Assembly: GCA_964426135.1 (NCBI GenBank)
Contig: CAYRPN010000021.1
Span: 1 to 61,638 of the forward strand
Origin: CAYRPN01 sp964426135
GTDB lineage: Bacteria; Planctomycetota; Phycisphaerae; Phycisphaerales; Phycisphaeraceae
Length of the DNA: 61,638 bases
Direction: 5' to 3'
Part shown: positions 1 to 9,228 of the stretch, in pieces
Position numbering within the stretch: position 1 is the first letter of the stretch
Layout of the letters: each line of letters opens with the position of its first letter
The notes under the pieces: model-generated
Told to the model about the DNA's origin: nothing
The model's input: the letters and a program-made list of their open reading frames with translations, nothing else
The model's database searches: none
Position numbers and translations under genes: made by a program

Positions 1-86
1 GGGAGGGTCGGGCGCACTGCATGATTGTGCTTGAAATCAGGCTGTTTGCCTGACCGTCCCCCTGCCCCTCCCTAAAAGGGAGGGGA
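1..86. repeat. Truncated inverted repeat of the GGGAGGGTCGGGCG family
   Basis: The window opens inside an arm beginning GGGAGGGTCGGGCG and is followed, after about 35 bases, by the complementary arm ending in CCCCTCCCTAAAAGGGAGGGG. The same element, complete on both sides, lies at 22191-22315 between secY and map. The left arm here is cut by the window edge. Confidence 0.75.
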
Positions 87-130
87 GTTCGAACCTTGCA
101 AATCGGGAAGTTGTTTCGGCCCCATTCCTT

Positions 131-325
131 AGCCCCGATTATTCGTGAGCTTGCACAGGAGCCGCGCACGAAGTAAGCGGTTCTTCAGATTCCACGCGCG
201 TCATTTTCACACGGACGACCCGCACATCCTGTCCGGCCGCGAAAGAAGGTCGATGTCGTCAGAAACGACGCGAACCCCGCTTACTTCGTGCGCGGCTCCT
301 TCTGAAGCCTCGAATAATCCGGGCT
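131..325. repeat. Nested inverted repeat
   Basis: Outer arms 131-145 and 311-325 (AGCCCCGATTATTCG against CGAATAATCCGGGCT) enclose perfect 23-base arms at 158-180 and 277-299, which contain GCGCACGAAGTAAGCGG. A single arm of the inner family recurs at 10752-10774 between rplD and rplW. I see no credible gene in 1-515; the short reading frames there simply run through the repeats. Confidence 0.7.
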
Positions 326-515
326 AGTGTCCTTCGTGGCTTTGTGTCCTTCGTATTCAAACCGGTGATCCAGCACCTGTCCGGAAATGGAGAATTGAAA
401 GCCCTGGGGCGTCCTGTTGCGATTCCAGGATCGATGCCGCCGATGGCCCAGCAACAGAACCCCGGCGCTTCGGCCTTCATGTTCGCACGATGGAGATTGC
501 ATTGGCCGCCCGAAA

Positions 516-1829
516 TCAACCGAACAGCTCCGCCACGGCTTTGCCGCCGTCCGTGATCGGCACCGGGCGGTCGCCATCGTGGAGATACTTGCCCGGATCG
601 ATGCCCAAGGTGGCGACGATCGTGGCGAAGAGATCGGGCACGGAAACGGGCCGCTTCACCGGCTGCTTTGCAAGTTCGTCCGTCTCGCCAATCGCCTGCC
701 CCGTCTTCAAGCCGCCGCCGGCGAGGACGCAGGAGAACGCCGAGCCCTGGTGTCCGCGTCCGCCGCCGCCGTCGAATTGCGCGGGCCGGCCGAACTCCGT
801 GGCGATCACGATCAGCGTCCTATCGAGCAGCTTGTGCTTCTCCAGATCGGTGATGAGCGTGGCGAACGCCTTGTCGAGTTCCGCAATGAGCAGGTGCTGG
901 TTGAGTTGGCCGTCGTTGTGGGTGTCCCAGCCGGTGCCGTTGATGAAGTTGAGATTGTGGGCGACTTCAAGAAACCGCACGCCGCGCTGGACGAGGCGGC
1001 GAGCGAGCAGGCAGCGCTGGCCGAACTCGTCGCCGTAGGATTCGCGCAGCGTCTTCGGTTCATCCTGCAGGTTGAATGCGGACATGAAGTCAGGCCCGGC
1101 GAGTTTGAGCGCCTCGCGCGAGATCGCCGCGTAATCCTGCACCTTCGGATCGTCCTTGTGCTGCTCGGTGAAACTCTGGCGCAGATTCGCCAGCAGTTCC
1201 TCGCGCACTTTCTGCCGCTGCTGCGTTACGCCGACGGGCGGCGTGAGACCGGCGGGGCCGGCGGCGGTCTCAGTGAGATAGATGTAGCTGTCCTTGGCGC
1301 CCAGGAAACCTGGGCCGCGCGAAGCGTTGGGGTACCCCATGAGCACATAGGCCGGCACGCCTTCGCCGCCGGCGCCGCGCTCATGCGCGACGATCGAGCC
1401 GACGGATGGATACACGACCGTGCCGCTGGTGGGCCGGCCGGTGTGCATTCGGTTGACGGCGGCGGCGTGCTCGTCGATGACGCTGTGATTCACGCTGCGC
1501 ATCAGCGCGACGCGGTCCATCACCTTGGCGGTGCGGGACAGATGCTCGCAAACCTGCACGCCTTTGACGGCGGTGTCGATGGCGTCGTAGGCGCTGCCTG
1601 CGATTTTCTTTTTCGCATCGCCGCGCTGCTTGGGGTCGAAGGTATCGATCTGCGCCATCCCGCCGCCGAGCCAGATGAAAATGCAGTGATCGGCCTTGCC
1701 CTTGGGCTTGGCGGTGACGTCGGCGGCGCGGAGGGAGTTCGGTAGGAGTGTGGAGGCGGACAAAGCCGCGCTGGCCTTGAGCAGGTCGCGGCGGGATGGA
1801 GTGTTTGATCCGTTCGACAAGTCCATCAT
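516..1829 (-). CDS. DUF1501 domain protein with Tat signal
   Basis: A 437-residue protein of the DUF1501 family, a planctomycete-enriched, sulfatase-fold-like family found paired with DUF1549/DUF1553 proteins; its reaction is not established. The N-terminus carries a twin-arginine signal (SRRDLLKASAALSAS, near residues 12-26) followed by a hydrophobic stretch and an Ala-X-Ala-like end, so export of a folded protein is expected. A conserved family start (FIWLGGGMAQIDTFDPK) follows. I chose the ATG at 1829 because it forms an ATGA overlap with the stop codon of the upstream nucleotidyltransferase gene, has GGAG five bases before it, and places the Tat signal at the N-terminus; a longer frame upstream is only the shadow of the neighbouring gene. 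Confidence 0.9.
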   Translation of the reverse strand: MMDLSNGSNTPSRRDLLKASAALSASTLLPNSLRAADVTAKPKGKADHCIFIWLGGGMAQIDTFDPKQRGDAKKKIAGSAYDAIDTAVKGVQVCEHLSRTAKVMDRVALMRSVNHSVIDEHAAAVNRMHTGRPTSGTVVYPSVGSIVAHERGAGGEGVPAYVLMGYPNASRGPGFLGAKDSYIYLTETAAGPAGLTPPVGVTQQRQKVREELLANLRQSFTEQHKDDPKVQDYAAISREALKLAGPDFMSAFNLQDEPKTLRESYGDEFGQRCLLARRLVQRGVRFLEVAHNLNFINGTGWDTHNDGQLNQHLLIAELDKAFATLITDLEKHKLLDRTLIVIATEFGRPAQFDGGGGRGHQGSAFSCVLAGGGLKTGQAIGETDELAKQPVKRPVSVPDLFATIVATLGIDPGKYLHDGDRPVPITDGGKAVAELFG

Positions 1830-2446
1830 GGGTTCTCCGGCATGCTCTGCGTCTTGTTCCACAGGTTCACATAGTCCTGGCGCACGGAAGGATCGAGCTG
1901 ATCCGCGAACTCGGCCGGAAGATTCAGCGCCTTGATGAGTTCCTGCACATCGCCAAGGTCCTTGAATCGGTTCGCCGTGATGCCGGAGACAATCTTCAAC
2001 TGCACAAACGTCGGAAGTCCGACGCAACGGACGCCCTCGATCGAAACCGCCACATCGCTCGGTTGCGGAAAGACGACGGGTTTTGGCTTGCCGTCGCCGG
2101 GGTATTGTCCGGCGATGAGAAACTCGATTCGCACGCCAGTGTCGGTGTCGCGCAGTTGTTTGCTGCCAGCGAACGGCGGCACATAACCGCGACCTTCCAG
2201 ATCCGCATGGATGCGTTTCAGGCCGTCTTGCGTGACGAGTATGTCCACATCCTCCGTGAAGCGTCGCACACCGTGAAAAAAAAGAGCCATGCCGCCCACG
2301 ACCGCGTAGTCGATGCCAAGCTCATCCAGCTTGCGCGTGACGCGATCCAGCGTGCGGTGAACTTCGCTCTCATGTTTGAAATGCATACCGCCCTCCCGCA
2401 GTGCCCAGGCGAGGTCGCGATTCAACTTTTCTTCGTAGGTCAACAT
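1826..2446 (-). CDS. Nucleotidyltransferase-fold protein (AbiEii/DUF6036-like)
   Basis: A 206-residue protein with the signature of the DNA polymerase beta-like nucleotidyltransferase fold: VVGGMALFFHG near residues 49-59, then the metal-binding pair in TEDVDILV near 64-71, and a likely third carboxylate in GVRIEFL near 107-113. Families with this layout include AbiEii-type toxins, which transfer nucleotides to tRNA, and uncharacterised DUF6036-like proteins. No recognisable antitoxin neighbours it. It lies between a PSD1-type gene (50 bases upstream) and DUF1501 (4-base overlap downstream), so it is probably translated with them. The target molecule cannot be named from sequence. Confidence 0.8.
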   Translation of the reverse strand: MLTYEEKLNRDLAWALREGGMHFKHESEVHRTLDRVTRKLDELGIDYAVVGGMALFFHGVRRFTEDVDILVTQDGLKRIHADLEGRGYVPPFAGSKQLRDTDTGVRIEFLIAGQYPGDGKPKPVVFPQPSDVAVSIEGVRCVGLPTFVQLKIVSGITANRFKDLGDVQELIKALNLPAEFADQLDPSVRQDYVNLWNKTQSMPENP

Positions 2447-2496
2447 GGGTTCGAAATCGCGGGATCATTCATCGGGCCGAATACGGCCCGGCTCGC

Positions 2497-5400
2497 TTAC
2501 GGCACAAACAAAAACTCCGGCGAGTTCATCAAAGCCCAGATCACGTCCTCCGCCCGCTGACGCCAATCGGCGGTGAAGCGCCTCGTGGGTTCATCGCCGG
2601 CGCGTGCTTTCCTTTCCAGTTCCAGCTTGATCGTCGTCGCCTCGGCGCTGAGGTGATTCGACCACGACACCGGCGTGCGGTAGGCGCGGGCGGCTCGCTC
2701 GATCGCGGCGACTTGGTCCGTCGACACGCCTTCGACGAGGCGCTTCTCGAAACCAGGACGCAGATGCTCCGCCAGCGGCTTGAGTTCCTCGGGCCTGGGT
2801 TGACGCGTGAGGAAACGCGCGAACAGGTGCGACGCGGCTTCCTCCGGCGACTTCATTTCCGCCAGCCGCCAGACCAGATCGCTGTCATCGGACAATCGCG
2901 CGATGCGGTTGACGATCGGACTGTTGGCGAGCACGAGCGGCTGCAGGACGTCGGGCGCTTCCTCGCGCTCGGTGATCGGGTCCGGCCGGTTGTCGCGCCA
3001 GCCGAACGCCTGCAGCGTGTCGGTGATGACCTGCGCCATCGGCAGCGCCAGCGCGGGGCGGTCGCGCTCGTTGCTCATGCTCACCAGTTGCCACGCGCGG
3101 CTGGGACGCTGCATGTTGAGCATTTCCGTCGGCGGGCGGCGGCCGTCCTGGTCGAAGGTGAGCGTCTCCGTGTTGAAACCCTTGCCCACCGCGGTGAAGA
3201 GCGAGTCCACCACCTGCTCGGCGGAAAGCCGGCGACGCACCTGCGACGCGAACAGCCTTTGCTCCGGCTTGGGCGTCTGCGCGGGCGTGACGCCGACGCT
3301 TCGCTGATAGGCATGAGAGTTCAGGATCAGCCGGGCCACATGTTTCAAGTCGTAATCATGCGTGGCCAGTTCGTGCGCGAGCCAGTCGAGTAGCTGCGGA
3401 TGCGAAGGCTTGGCTTCTTCCCAGTCGTCAACAGGATCGACGAGGCCGTAGCCCATGTAGCGTTTCCACAGGCGATTCACGATCACCTGGGCAAAGCGCT
3501 GGTTGCTGGGAGAAGTCATGATCGCGGCGAGGCGCTGACGCGAATCCTTGCTTGTTTCGTCAGCGATCAGACCGTCGGGCAGTTTGGCCGTGGCGAGACT
3601 TTCCAGCGACCAGCCGGGCGCCACCTGTTCGCCGGGCTTGAGCGAAACCTTGATCGTCATGCGGCGCAGATGCTCGGGCGTGCCCTGCACGCTGCTGGTC
3701 TTGGGCACGGTGATGGGCTTGCGCTCCAGCATGGCGGCCATGCTGAAAAGATCCTTTTGCATGAACGGATGATGCGGCGCGTCGTGGCAGCGGGCGCACT
3801 TCATCTCGACGCCCAGGAACGCCTTGGCGATCACGTGCGCCTTGGCGGCCATCGGCACATCGTTCTGCGACGCCATCCCGAAGCCCGCGGGACCGCCGCC
3901 CAGTTCGCTGCCTTCCATGCGGATGAGTTCGGTGGCGAAGCGGTCCATCGCCTTGCCGTCGGCGAAGGATTCGTGAATCCACCAGCGGAACGGCCCCGTG
4001 TTGTTGAGCATGGGCTTGACGAGGTTCGGATTCTCCGCCAGCACATCCTGCCAGTAGCCGACCCAATGGTCCGCCCAGTCCTTCAGGGCTTCGTCGATCA
4101 GATGCTTTCGCCAGCCGGCGCCATGCTTGATGACGATGGAGCGCACCAGCGACATCTCTTCGACGCTCGGCTGGGCGCCGGTCACGTCGAGCCAGAGGCG
4201 GCGGACGAACGCGCCATCGACCGTCAGGCCTGCGGGCTTCACGCTGGCCGCGGCCATGCTGGAGTTGAGGAAGTGATCGACGGCGTTGTTCGCCGGGTAA
4301 TCGGGCGTCGGCGCGGGCACTGGCGGAGCTTTGTCTTTCAAGACTTCGCGCGCCAGCGCGTGCCGCTGCTTCCAGTAGGCATCTTCGGATGCCGCGGCTT
4401 TCTGGCGGCCGGCCTGTTCGAGTCCTTGCAAACTCGCCTGCCGCTCCCACCGCGCCTGCTCAGCGGTGCTGTCATCGAAACGCATGCCGCCGGGCCAGCG
4501 CAGCCAGCTTTCCGAACCCTTGGTGTACGTGCCCCAGCCCTTCGTCTCGCTCATGCGAAACCGGCCGGGCGACAGCGTCATCCACTGATCGCCTTTGCCG
4601 ATCGCCACGAACGGCTCACCCGTTTCCATGCGCAGCTTGCGCCCGCCCACCAGCAGGTCATACACAAACGTATGCTCGCCGGCGGCGAGCTTCACCGTCA
4701 CCATCTTCTCAATGTGCCCCGGCGGCAGCGGCGGAAAGCTTTTGTCGAGCGGCGCGACATCGACGGGCACGCGCTCGTGGCCGCTGGCGTTGGGATTCAG
4801 GAAGCGAGTGGCGGCGACCTCCTTGCCATCGACGATCAGTCGGGCGCCGTTGAGCGAGCGAATGACGAAGCGATACTCGCCCGCTTCCACGCTCGCCTTG
4901 CCGATCAGCCGGACCATCGCCGGATTGCCGCGATCCATGCGCACGCCGCGCGGTGAATACTTCTGCGGAATGCCCGGCAGCGCGAAATCGTAAAGCTCGA
5001 ACGACTCCACCGGCTTGTCGAGTCTCTCCGGCCAGGCGTGCTTGTCGGGCAGGCCTTCATAGATGTGCGCCTGCACCATCGCATCAAGCGCAGGTTTCAG
5101 CTCATCGAGGCCCAAGACCGGCGCGGGGCCGGCGTTCACCGCAGCCACCTTCGCCGCGGGATTCTTCGCCAGTTGCTCGGCGAGTTTGGTGCCCTCAGCC
5201 GATCGCTCGAATCGCGCCGCCATGCGCTCCGCGCTCAGGGCCGCGCGATGGATCGCCACTTCATCGATGGAGCCTGCGAAACTGTTGCCCGCGCTGCCGC
5301 CCATGGAGGAGCCGATCCACACTTCACCGTCATCGACCACCGGCGCGGCATCGGTCTGGCCGCCCATGTCCCATTCGCCGGTGACGGGCTTGCCGTCGAT

Positions 5401-6111
5401 GTAGCCGCGCACGGAATCGCCCTTGCCGAAGGTGTAGCTGACCGCGACATGATGCCAGCCCGCAGCGGCGGCGGGATGCTGGGCGTTCACCGGCACGATC
5501 AGCGGCGCGCTCGTCCAGCGATGCCAGTAGGCGTCGGGATCAGTAAGGCGTTCGCCGGAGCGCTCGATGCTGCGAAAGAGAAAGCTCACGCCCGCCTTGC
5601 CGTCGGCCCCGCGCAGGCGCAGCGCCCAGTTCTGGTTGTGCGGCGTGGCGCTCCTTGGATCGGTGCGACCCTTGCCGATGATGTAGACCTGCTGGCCGTC
5701 GCCGATGGATTCGAGGCGGACCCAGGCTTCAATCGTGATCGAATCGCCTTTGTCGAAATCGAGCGTGCTGCCCGCGCCGGGATCGGCGATGACGATGCGG
5801 CTGCCCTTGCCGTCAAACTGCGCAGCGAGATTGCCTCTGGAAAAATCCACGAACAGCGGCGCGCGCGGGCCGGCCTGTCCGATCCTGGCGCCAGCGACGA
5901 TCTTGCCATCCATCTCGCCGGGCTTGCGCGCGCCCGCGCTGCTGGCCACGCCGGCCGCCTCGTCGAAACGCCAGTACGCCACAGGCTTATCGCCCAGCAC
6001 GATATCGCCGTAGCCGGTGATGCCGTCGTTCTGCGCCCGCACGAAGGACGGCCCTTCGAGTGCGGCGGCCGAGGCGAGCGTCAGAGCGATGAGCGTTGGT
6101 GTCAGTCGCAT
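2497..6111 (-). CDS. LamG-DUF1549-DUF1553 (PSD1) secreted protein
   Basis: A 1204-residue exported protein. A signal peptide (residues 1 to about 26, ending VRA) is followed by a LamG/concanavalin-like jelly roll (about 40-300), a PA14-like beta-rich stretch (about 380-520), a DUF1549/PSCyt2 domain (about 610-800) containing CARCH at 772-776, a heme-type CxxCH motif, and a DUF1553/PSD1 domain (about 860-1180) ending with the usual NSPEFLFV. Such proteins are abundant in Planctomycetota and thought to be linked to polysaccharide breakdown, paired with DUF1501 proteins; function is not proven. The start at 6111 gives the signal peptide at the N-terminus; 28 codons upstream in frame have no coding character and overlap a 10-base repeat. 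Confidence 0.92.
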   Translation of the reverse strand: MRLTPTLIALTLASAAALEGPSFVRAQNDGITGYGDIVLGDKPVAYWRFDEAAGVASSAGARKPGEMDGKIVAGARIGQAGPRAPLFVDFSRGNLAAQFDGKGSRIVIADPGAGSTLDFDKGDSITIEAWVRLESIGDGQQVYIIGKGRTDPRSATPHNQNWALRLRGADGKAGVSFLFRSIERSGERLTDPDAYWHRWTSAPLIVPVNAQHPAAAAGWHHVAVSYTFGKGDSVRGYIDGKPVTGEWDMGGQTDAAPVVDDGEVWIGSSMGGSAGNSFAGSIDEVAIHRAALSAERMAARFERSAEGTKLAEQLAKNPAAKVAAVNAGPAPVLGLDELKPALDAMVQAHIYEGLPDKHAWPERLDKPVESFELYDFALPGIPQKYSPRGVRMDRGNPAMVRLIGKASVEAGEYRFVIRSLNGARLIVDGKEVAATRFLNPNASGHERVPVDVAPLDKSFPPLPPGHIEKMVTVKLAAGEHTFVYDLLVGGRKLRMETGEPFVAIGKGDQWMTLSPGRFRMSETKGWGTYTKGSESWLRWPGGMRFDDSTAEQARWERQASLQGLEQAGRQKAAASEDAYWKQRHALAREVLKDKAPPVPAPTPDYPANNAVDHFLNSSMAAASVKPAGLTVDGAFVRRLWLDVTGAQPSVEEMSLVRSIVIKHGAGWRKHLIDEALKDWADHWVGYWQDVLAENPNLVKPMLNNTGPFRWWIHESFADGKAMDRFATELIRMEGSELGGGPAGFGMASQNDVPMAAKAHVIAKAFLGVEMKCARCHDAPHHPFMQKDLFSMAAMLERKPITVPKTSSVQGTPEHLRRMTIKVSLKPGEQVAPGWSLESLATAKLPDGLIADETSKDSRQRLAAIMTSPSNQRFAQVIVNRLWKRYMGYGLVDPVDDWEEAKPSHPQLLDWLAHELATHDYDLKHVARLILNSHAYQRSVGVTPAQTPKPEQRLFASQVRRRLSAEQVVDSLFTAVGKGFNTETLTFDQDGRRPPTEMLNMQRPSRAWQLVSMSNERDRPALALPMAQVITDTLQAFGWRDNRPDPITEREEAPDVLQPLVLANSPIVNRIARLSDDSDLVWRLAEMKSPEEAASHLFARFLTRQPRPEELKPLAEHLRPGFEKRLVEGVSTDQVAAIERAARAYRTPVSWSNHLSAEATTIKLELERKARAGDEPTRRFTADWRQRAEDVIWALMNSPEFLFVP

Positions 6112-6150
6112 GATGGGCTGATTCCCGCTGATGGAATCGTGGACTAAGAA

Positions 6151-6180
6151 CGCCGGGGGACGCCGGGGGATGACGGGGGA
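6151..6180. repeat. Three tandem 10-base units
   Basis: CGCCGGGGGA is repeated twice, followed by the variant TGACGGGGGA, in the divergent spacer between the PSD1-type gene and htrA. The spacer 6112-6360 must hold both promoters. A TACAAT sequence at 6312-6317 could be the -10 element for htrA, but no convincing -35 element lies 17 bases before it. Confidence 0.6.
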
Positions 6181-6360
6181 TGTCGCGCCGGTCAATTGAT
6201 TCTAGCGGAAGAGTGGGTTACCTCGATGGGGCAATGCGTGGCACCGCTGACCTGGTCGTGCGGAACGGATTACTCCAGGCGGGGCGCGACATCCTCATGC
6301 ACAACTCTGCCTACAATCTGCGTGTACACCCATGACAGACCGCCTTCGAGGAGTGTTCCT

Positions 6361-7935
6361 ATGAATCGCATTCGCTGGTACGGACCGACCGTCGTATTGC
6401 TGGTCACCATTCTTGCGGTGCTTCTCGCCGGCCCGCCGGTGGCGCGGCAGCTCGCGTACGAGTTCGACGCCGCCAAGATCGTTCACGTGCGCGAAGGACT
6501 CAAGGCCAAGGCGTCGCTGGTGGAACTGAGCGAGGCGTTCAAGGACGTCGCCAAGGTCGTGGAGAAAAGCGTCGTTTCCATCGAGGTCTACAGCAAAAAA
6601 CGCGCGGCCGGCAACGCCGAGCTGGAAGATCAGCTTCGCAAATATTTCTTCGGCCCCGACGGCAAGCCCGATCCGTCGCAGCCGCGCACTAACCCGCGCG
6701 AGAAGAAGGAAGACTTCGAAGATTACGACGTCCCGCAGCAATACGGCAACGGCTCGGGCTGGGTCTACGACGACAAGGGCCACCTCATCACGAATAACCA
6801 CGTGATCGACGGCGCCGACCGCATCGTCGTGCGCTTCCACGATGGCTCGGAACGCGATGCGACGATCGTGGGCGTCGACACCAAGACCGATGTGGCCGTG
6901 ATCAAGGTGAAAGGCGACAAACTCCACCCCGCCACGCGGGCCAAGGAAACCGTCGATCAAGGCGAAATCGTCTTCGCCTTCGGTTCACCTTTCCGCTTCG
7001 AATTCTCGATGAGCCAGGGCATCGTCTCGGCGAAGGGCCGGCAACTGGGCATCCTGCGCGGCAACCAGGGCTATGAAAACTTCATCCAGACCGATGCCGC
7101 GATCAACCCCGGCAACTCCGGCGGACCGCTCACGAATATCTACGGCGAAGTCGTCGGCATGAACACCGCCATCGCCAGCCGCACCGGCAGCTACAACGGT
7201 CTGGGCTTCGCAATCCCCATCAAAATGGTGGAAAACGTGGCGGATCAGATCATCGAGAAAGGCAAGGTCAGCCGCGGTTATCTGGGCGTGTACATCCGCG
7301 ATCTGACGCCGCAGCTTGGCAAGAGTTTCGGCTTTGACGGCAAAGGCGTGCTGGTGGAGAACCCGATCGAAGGCAGCCCCGGCGAAAAGGCCGGCATGAA
7401 GCGCGGAGACATCATCACGAAGATCGACAATCACGCCGTGACCACGGCGGACGAACTGCGCGGCTATGTCGCCGAGCAGAGACCCGGCGCCAAGCTGAAA
7501 GTGGAAATCTATCGCCTCGAAAATCCCGCTGATTCCAAGGGAAAAACGCTCATGCTCGACGTGATCATCGAAGAGCAGCCGGCGCAGTCCGTCGCCGGAC
7601 GCATCGCGCCCGGCGCGGCGGAAGAACCGGCGGAGAGCAAAGTGCTCGGCAAAGCCGGCATCGAAGCGGAAACGATGTCGGAGGATTTGAGCAAGCAGCT
7701 TGGCGTGAAGTTCAGCAAAGGCGCGCTGATCACGCGCATCCGTCCCGGCTCCGCCGCCGAAGCCGCCGGCCTGACCCGCGGCCTGATCGTGACCGACGTG
7801 ATGGGCAAGCCGGTGACGGATGTGAAAAGCCTGACCGCCGAACTGGGCAAACACGACCTGAACCAGGGCGTGCGCATCAGCGTGACCGACGGCGAAACGC
7901 AGCGATTTGTGTTTTTGGAACTGCCGAAGAAATGA
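6361..7935 (+). CDS. htrA: HtrA/DegP-type serine protease with two PDZ domains
   Basis: A 524-residue trypsin-like protease and chaperone of the HtrA family, which degrades or refolds damaged envelope proteins. It starts with one hydrophobic segment (about residues 9-24) that acts as signal or anchor. The catalytic triad is visible: His147 in TNNHVIDG, Asp177 in TKTDVAVI and Ser253 in INPGNSGGPL. PDZ1 covers about 303-395 and PDZ2 about 420-520. The region 81-125 between strands is long, charged and probably corresponds to the LA loop. The start at 6361 has GAGGAG eight bases upstream and puts the hydrophobic segment at the N-terminus. It is divergent from the PSD1-type gene. Confidence 0.95.
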   Translation: MNRIRWYGPTVVLLVTILAVLLAGPPVARQLAYEFDAAKIVHVREGLKAKASLVELSEAFKDVAKVVEKSVVSIEVYSKKRAAGNAELEDQLRKYFFGPDGKPDPSQPRTNPREKKEDFEDYDVPQQYGNGSGWVYDDKGHLITNNHVIDGADRIVVRFHDGSERDATIVGVDTKTDVAVIKVKGDKLHPATRAKETVDQGEIVFAFGSPFRFEFSMSQGIVSAKGRQLGILRGNQGYENFIQTDAAINPGNSGGPLTNIYGEVVGMNTAIASRTGSYNGLGFAIPIKMVENVADQIIEKGKVSRGYLGVYIRDLTPQLGKSFGFDGKGVLVENPIEGSPGEKAGMKRGDIITKIDNHAVTTADELRGYVAEQRPGAKLKVEIYRLENPADSKGKTLMLDVIIEEQPAQSVAGRIAPGAAEEPAESKVLGKAGIEAETMSEDLSKQLGVKFSKGALITRIRPGSAAEAAGLTRGLIVTDVMGKPVTDVKSLTAELGKHDLNQGVRISVTDGETQRFVFLELPKK

Positions 7936-7989
7936 GAGCGCTCATCGCGTTGCGGCAGTTGCATCGTGCATGGGACAGAGTTGCGCCGC

Positions 7990-8589
7990 ATGTTTCGACC
8001 ATTCGTGCCAAGCCGCGTGGTGGAACGCACAGTGGTGGTTTTGTGCATGGTTGTGATTTGCCTGCCTGGGTGCCAATCCAAACCTCAGGAAGTTCCACCC
8101 GGGCTACTCGAGGGATTAGCTCTTTTTGTGGATGAAGGTGTCGTTAACTATCGACGACCGGCACCATTTAGCTCCACGCAGCTTGCGCAACTGGTCGCGG
8201 CGTTCGAGCATCTGGCCGACAACGGCAGGATTCCCAGAACTTTCATTCTTTCGCGCAGCGACGAACCGCCTTACGATGACCTGACATGTGCTCTAACTGA
8301 ACGGGGATTCGAGATCAACGAACTGGGCGACATGGAGGGGGATGTTCGAGCCGGCAAGTGCGTCCTTGGTACGTATTTTGAAGAAGCGCGAGTCGACACC
8401 AGCTATCCGCGCCGCCAACAGCGACTTCACAAGCCCGCTTTACCAACCTTGACCATCACGCGAACGATGGAGATTGAGCGGGGTTTCTCAAGATCTGAAG
8501 GCTGGCAGCTTTTCATGACGGCGAATCCTGGCGGGTGGAGCATCCGGGAAGTCCATGGATTTGAATTGATGAACGCAGGCAAAGAATGA
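7990..8589 (+). CDS. Predicted lipoprotein of unknown function
   Basis: A 199-residue protein beginning with a basic segment, a hydrophobic run and the lipobox-like LPGC (cysteine about residue 24), so it should be lipid-anchored after cleavage. The rest is a soluble domain of about 170 residues that I cannot assign to a family; it ends with a pattern reminiscent of a small beta-sheet domain (TLTITRTMEIERGF). An in-frame ATG at 7966 would add eight residues; neither start has a strong ribosome binding site, and I prefer 7990 because it gives a normal n-region. It lies between htrA and the ribosomal superoperon promoter and is probably not part of either. Confidence 0.65.
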   Translation: MFRPFVPSRVVERTVVVLCMVVICLPGCQSKPQEVPPGLLEGLALFVDEGVVNYRRPAPFSSTQLAQLVAAFEHLADNGRIPRTFILSRSDEPPYDDLTCALTERGFEINELGDMEGDVRAGKCVLGTYFEEARVDTSYPRRQQRLHKPALPTLTITRTMEIERGFSRSEGWQLFMTANPGGWSIREVHGFELMNAGKE

Positions 8590-8618
8590 ATTACGCCGCG
8601 GCCCCTTCTCACCCCGAT

Positions 8619-8646
8619 TTGACACGCCCTGAAAGCTTCTTATACT
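8619..8646 (+). promoter_or_regulatory. Sigma-70 type promoter of the ribosomal superoperon
   Basis: A perfect -35 hexamer TTGACA (8619-8624) and the -10 hexamer TATACT (8641-8646) are separated by 16 bases. Transcription would begin near 8653, leaving about 60 bases of leader before rpsJ. This is the only near-consensus promoter I see ahead of the 28 genes. Confidence 0.8.
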
Positions 8647-8711
8647 GCTTGGCTCGCTTCACCCGAAGCGGATTATTTGTCGTTGTTCTTTGACCTACGA
8701 GAGTGCTGCAA

Positions 8712-9026
8712 ATGGCCGTCAAGGCAGGTACCATCAGGATTCGAATGGAAGCCTACGATCACCAGGCCCTGGATTCCTCGGCCAAGGAAATCGTCGAACA
8801 GGCGAAGCGCACGAATGCACGCGTGGCGGGACCGATTCCGCTGCCGACCCGCATCGAGCGTTACACGGTCCTCCGCAGCCCCCACGTGGACAAGAAGAGC
8901 CGCGAGCAGTTCGAAATTCGAACTCACAAGCGGATCATCGACATCAACGAAGTGAACGCACGCACGGTCGAGGCGCTCAACCGCCTCGTCGTCCCCGCCG
9001 GCGTGTTTGTGAAGATCAAGGCGTGA
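8712..9026 (+). CDS. rpsJ: 30S ribosomal protein S10
   Basis: The 104-residue S10 protein, part of the 30S head and, with NusB, of transcription antitermination complexes. It matches the family throughout, including AGPIPLPTRIERYTVLRSPH and the C-terminal VPAGVFVKIKA. The ATG at 8712 gives MAVKAG, the expected length; a GTG three codons earlier is in frame but sits on the likely ribosome binding site (GAGAG). It is the first gene of the operon, about 65 bases after the -10 element. No rpsL, rpsG, fusA or tuf precede it within the window. Confidence 0.97.
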   Translation: MAVKAGTIRIRMEAYDHQALDSSAKEIVEQAKRTNARVAGPIPLPTRIERYTVLRSPHVDKKSREQFEIRTHKRIIDINEVNARTVEALNRLVVPAGVFVKIKA

Positions 9027-9033
9027 GGAGCGG

Positions 9034-9204
9034 GAAGCCGCTAGCCGTTAGCCGTTAGCCGCTAGCCTGACAAGGCAACGGAAGATGGCGACGCAAGGCT
9101 TGCCTGCGACTCACATGGATAATCAAACAGGGTTCGCGATCCTCTGGCACTGCCACGATCCACGGTTCGAGCTAACGGCTAAAGGCTAACGGCTTTCGGC
9201 TTCC
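9034..9204. repeat. GGCTAAC heptamer inverted repeat, S10-L3 spacer
   Basis: The left arm 9034-9067 is built of GCCGTTA/GCCGCTA units, the right arm 9169-9204 of GGCTAAC/GGCTAAA units, so the two can pair. The loop starts with the conserved core CAAGGCAACGGAA (9071-9083). The spacer has 202 bases, where bacterial S10 operons usually have a few tens or fewer. Confidence 0.85.
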
Positions 9205-9228
9205 GCCCAACCGCCCCCGGAGATTCAA

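Noticed and set aside
417..1745. Long open frame on the plus strand opposite the DUF1501 gene
   Set aside because: It is the antisense shadow of a well supported gene; in GC-rich DNA such frames stay open, and the translation is rich in Arg, Ala and Gly without a domain.
1826..2446. Toxin-antitoxin pair
   Set aside because: The nucleotidyltransferase resembles AbiEii, but neither neighbour looks like an antitoxin.
3400..4956. Open frames of up to 518 codons opposite the PSD1-type gene
   Set aside because: Same reason; the minus-strand frame has signal peptide, LamG, DUF1549 and DUF1553 features.
8647..8711. Riboswitch or L4-type autoregulatory leader before rpsJ
   Set aside because: The leader is only about 60 bases long and I see no stable structure in it.
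9027..9228. CRISPR array in the ribosomal spacers
   Set aside because: Units are 7 bases without unique spacers, and no cas gene is near.
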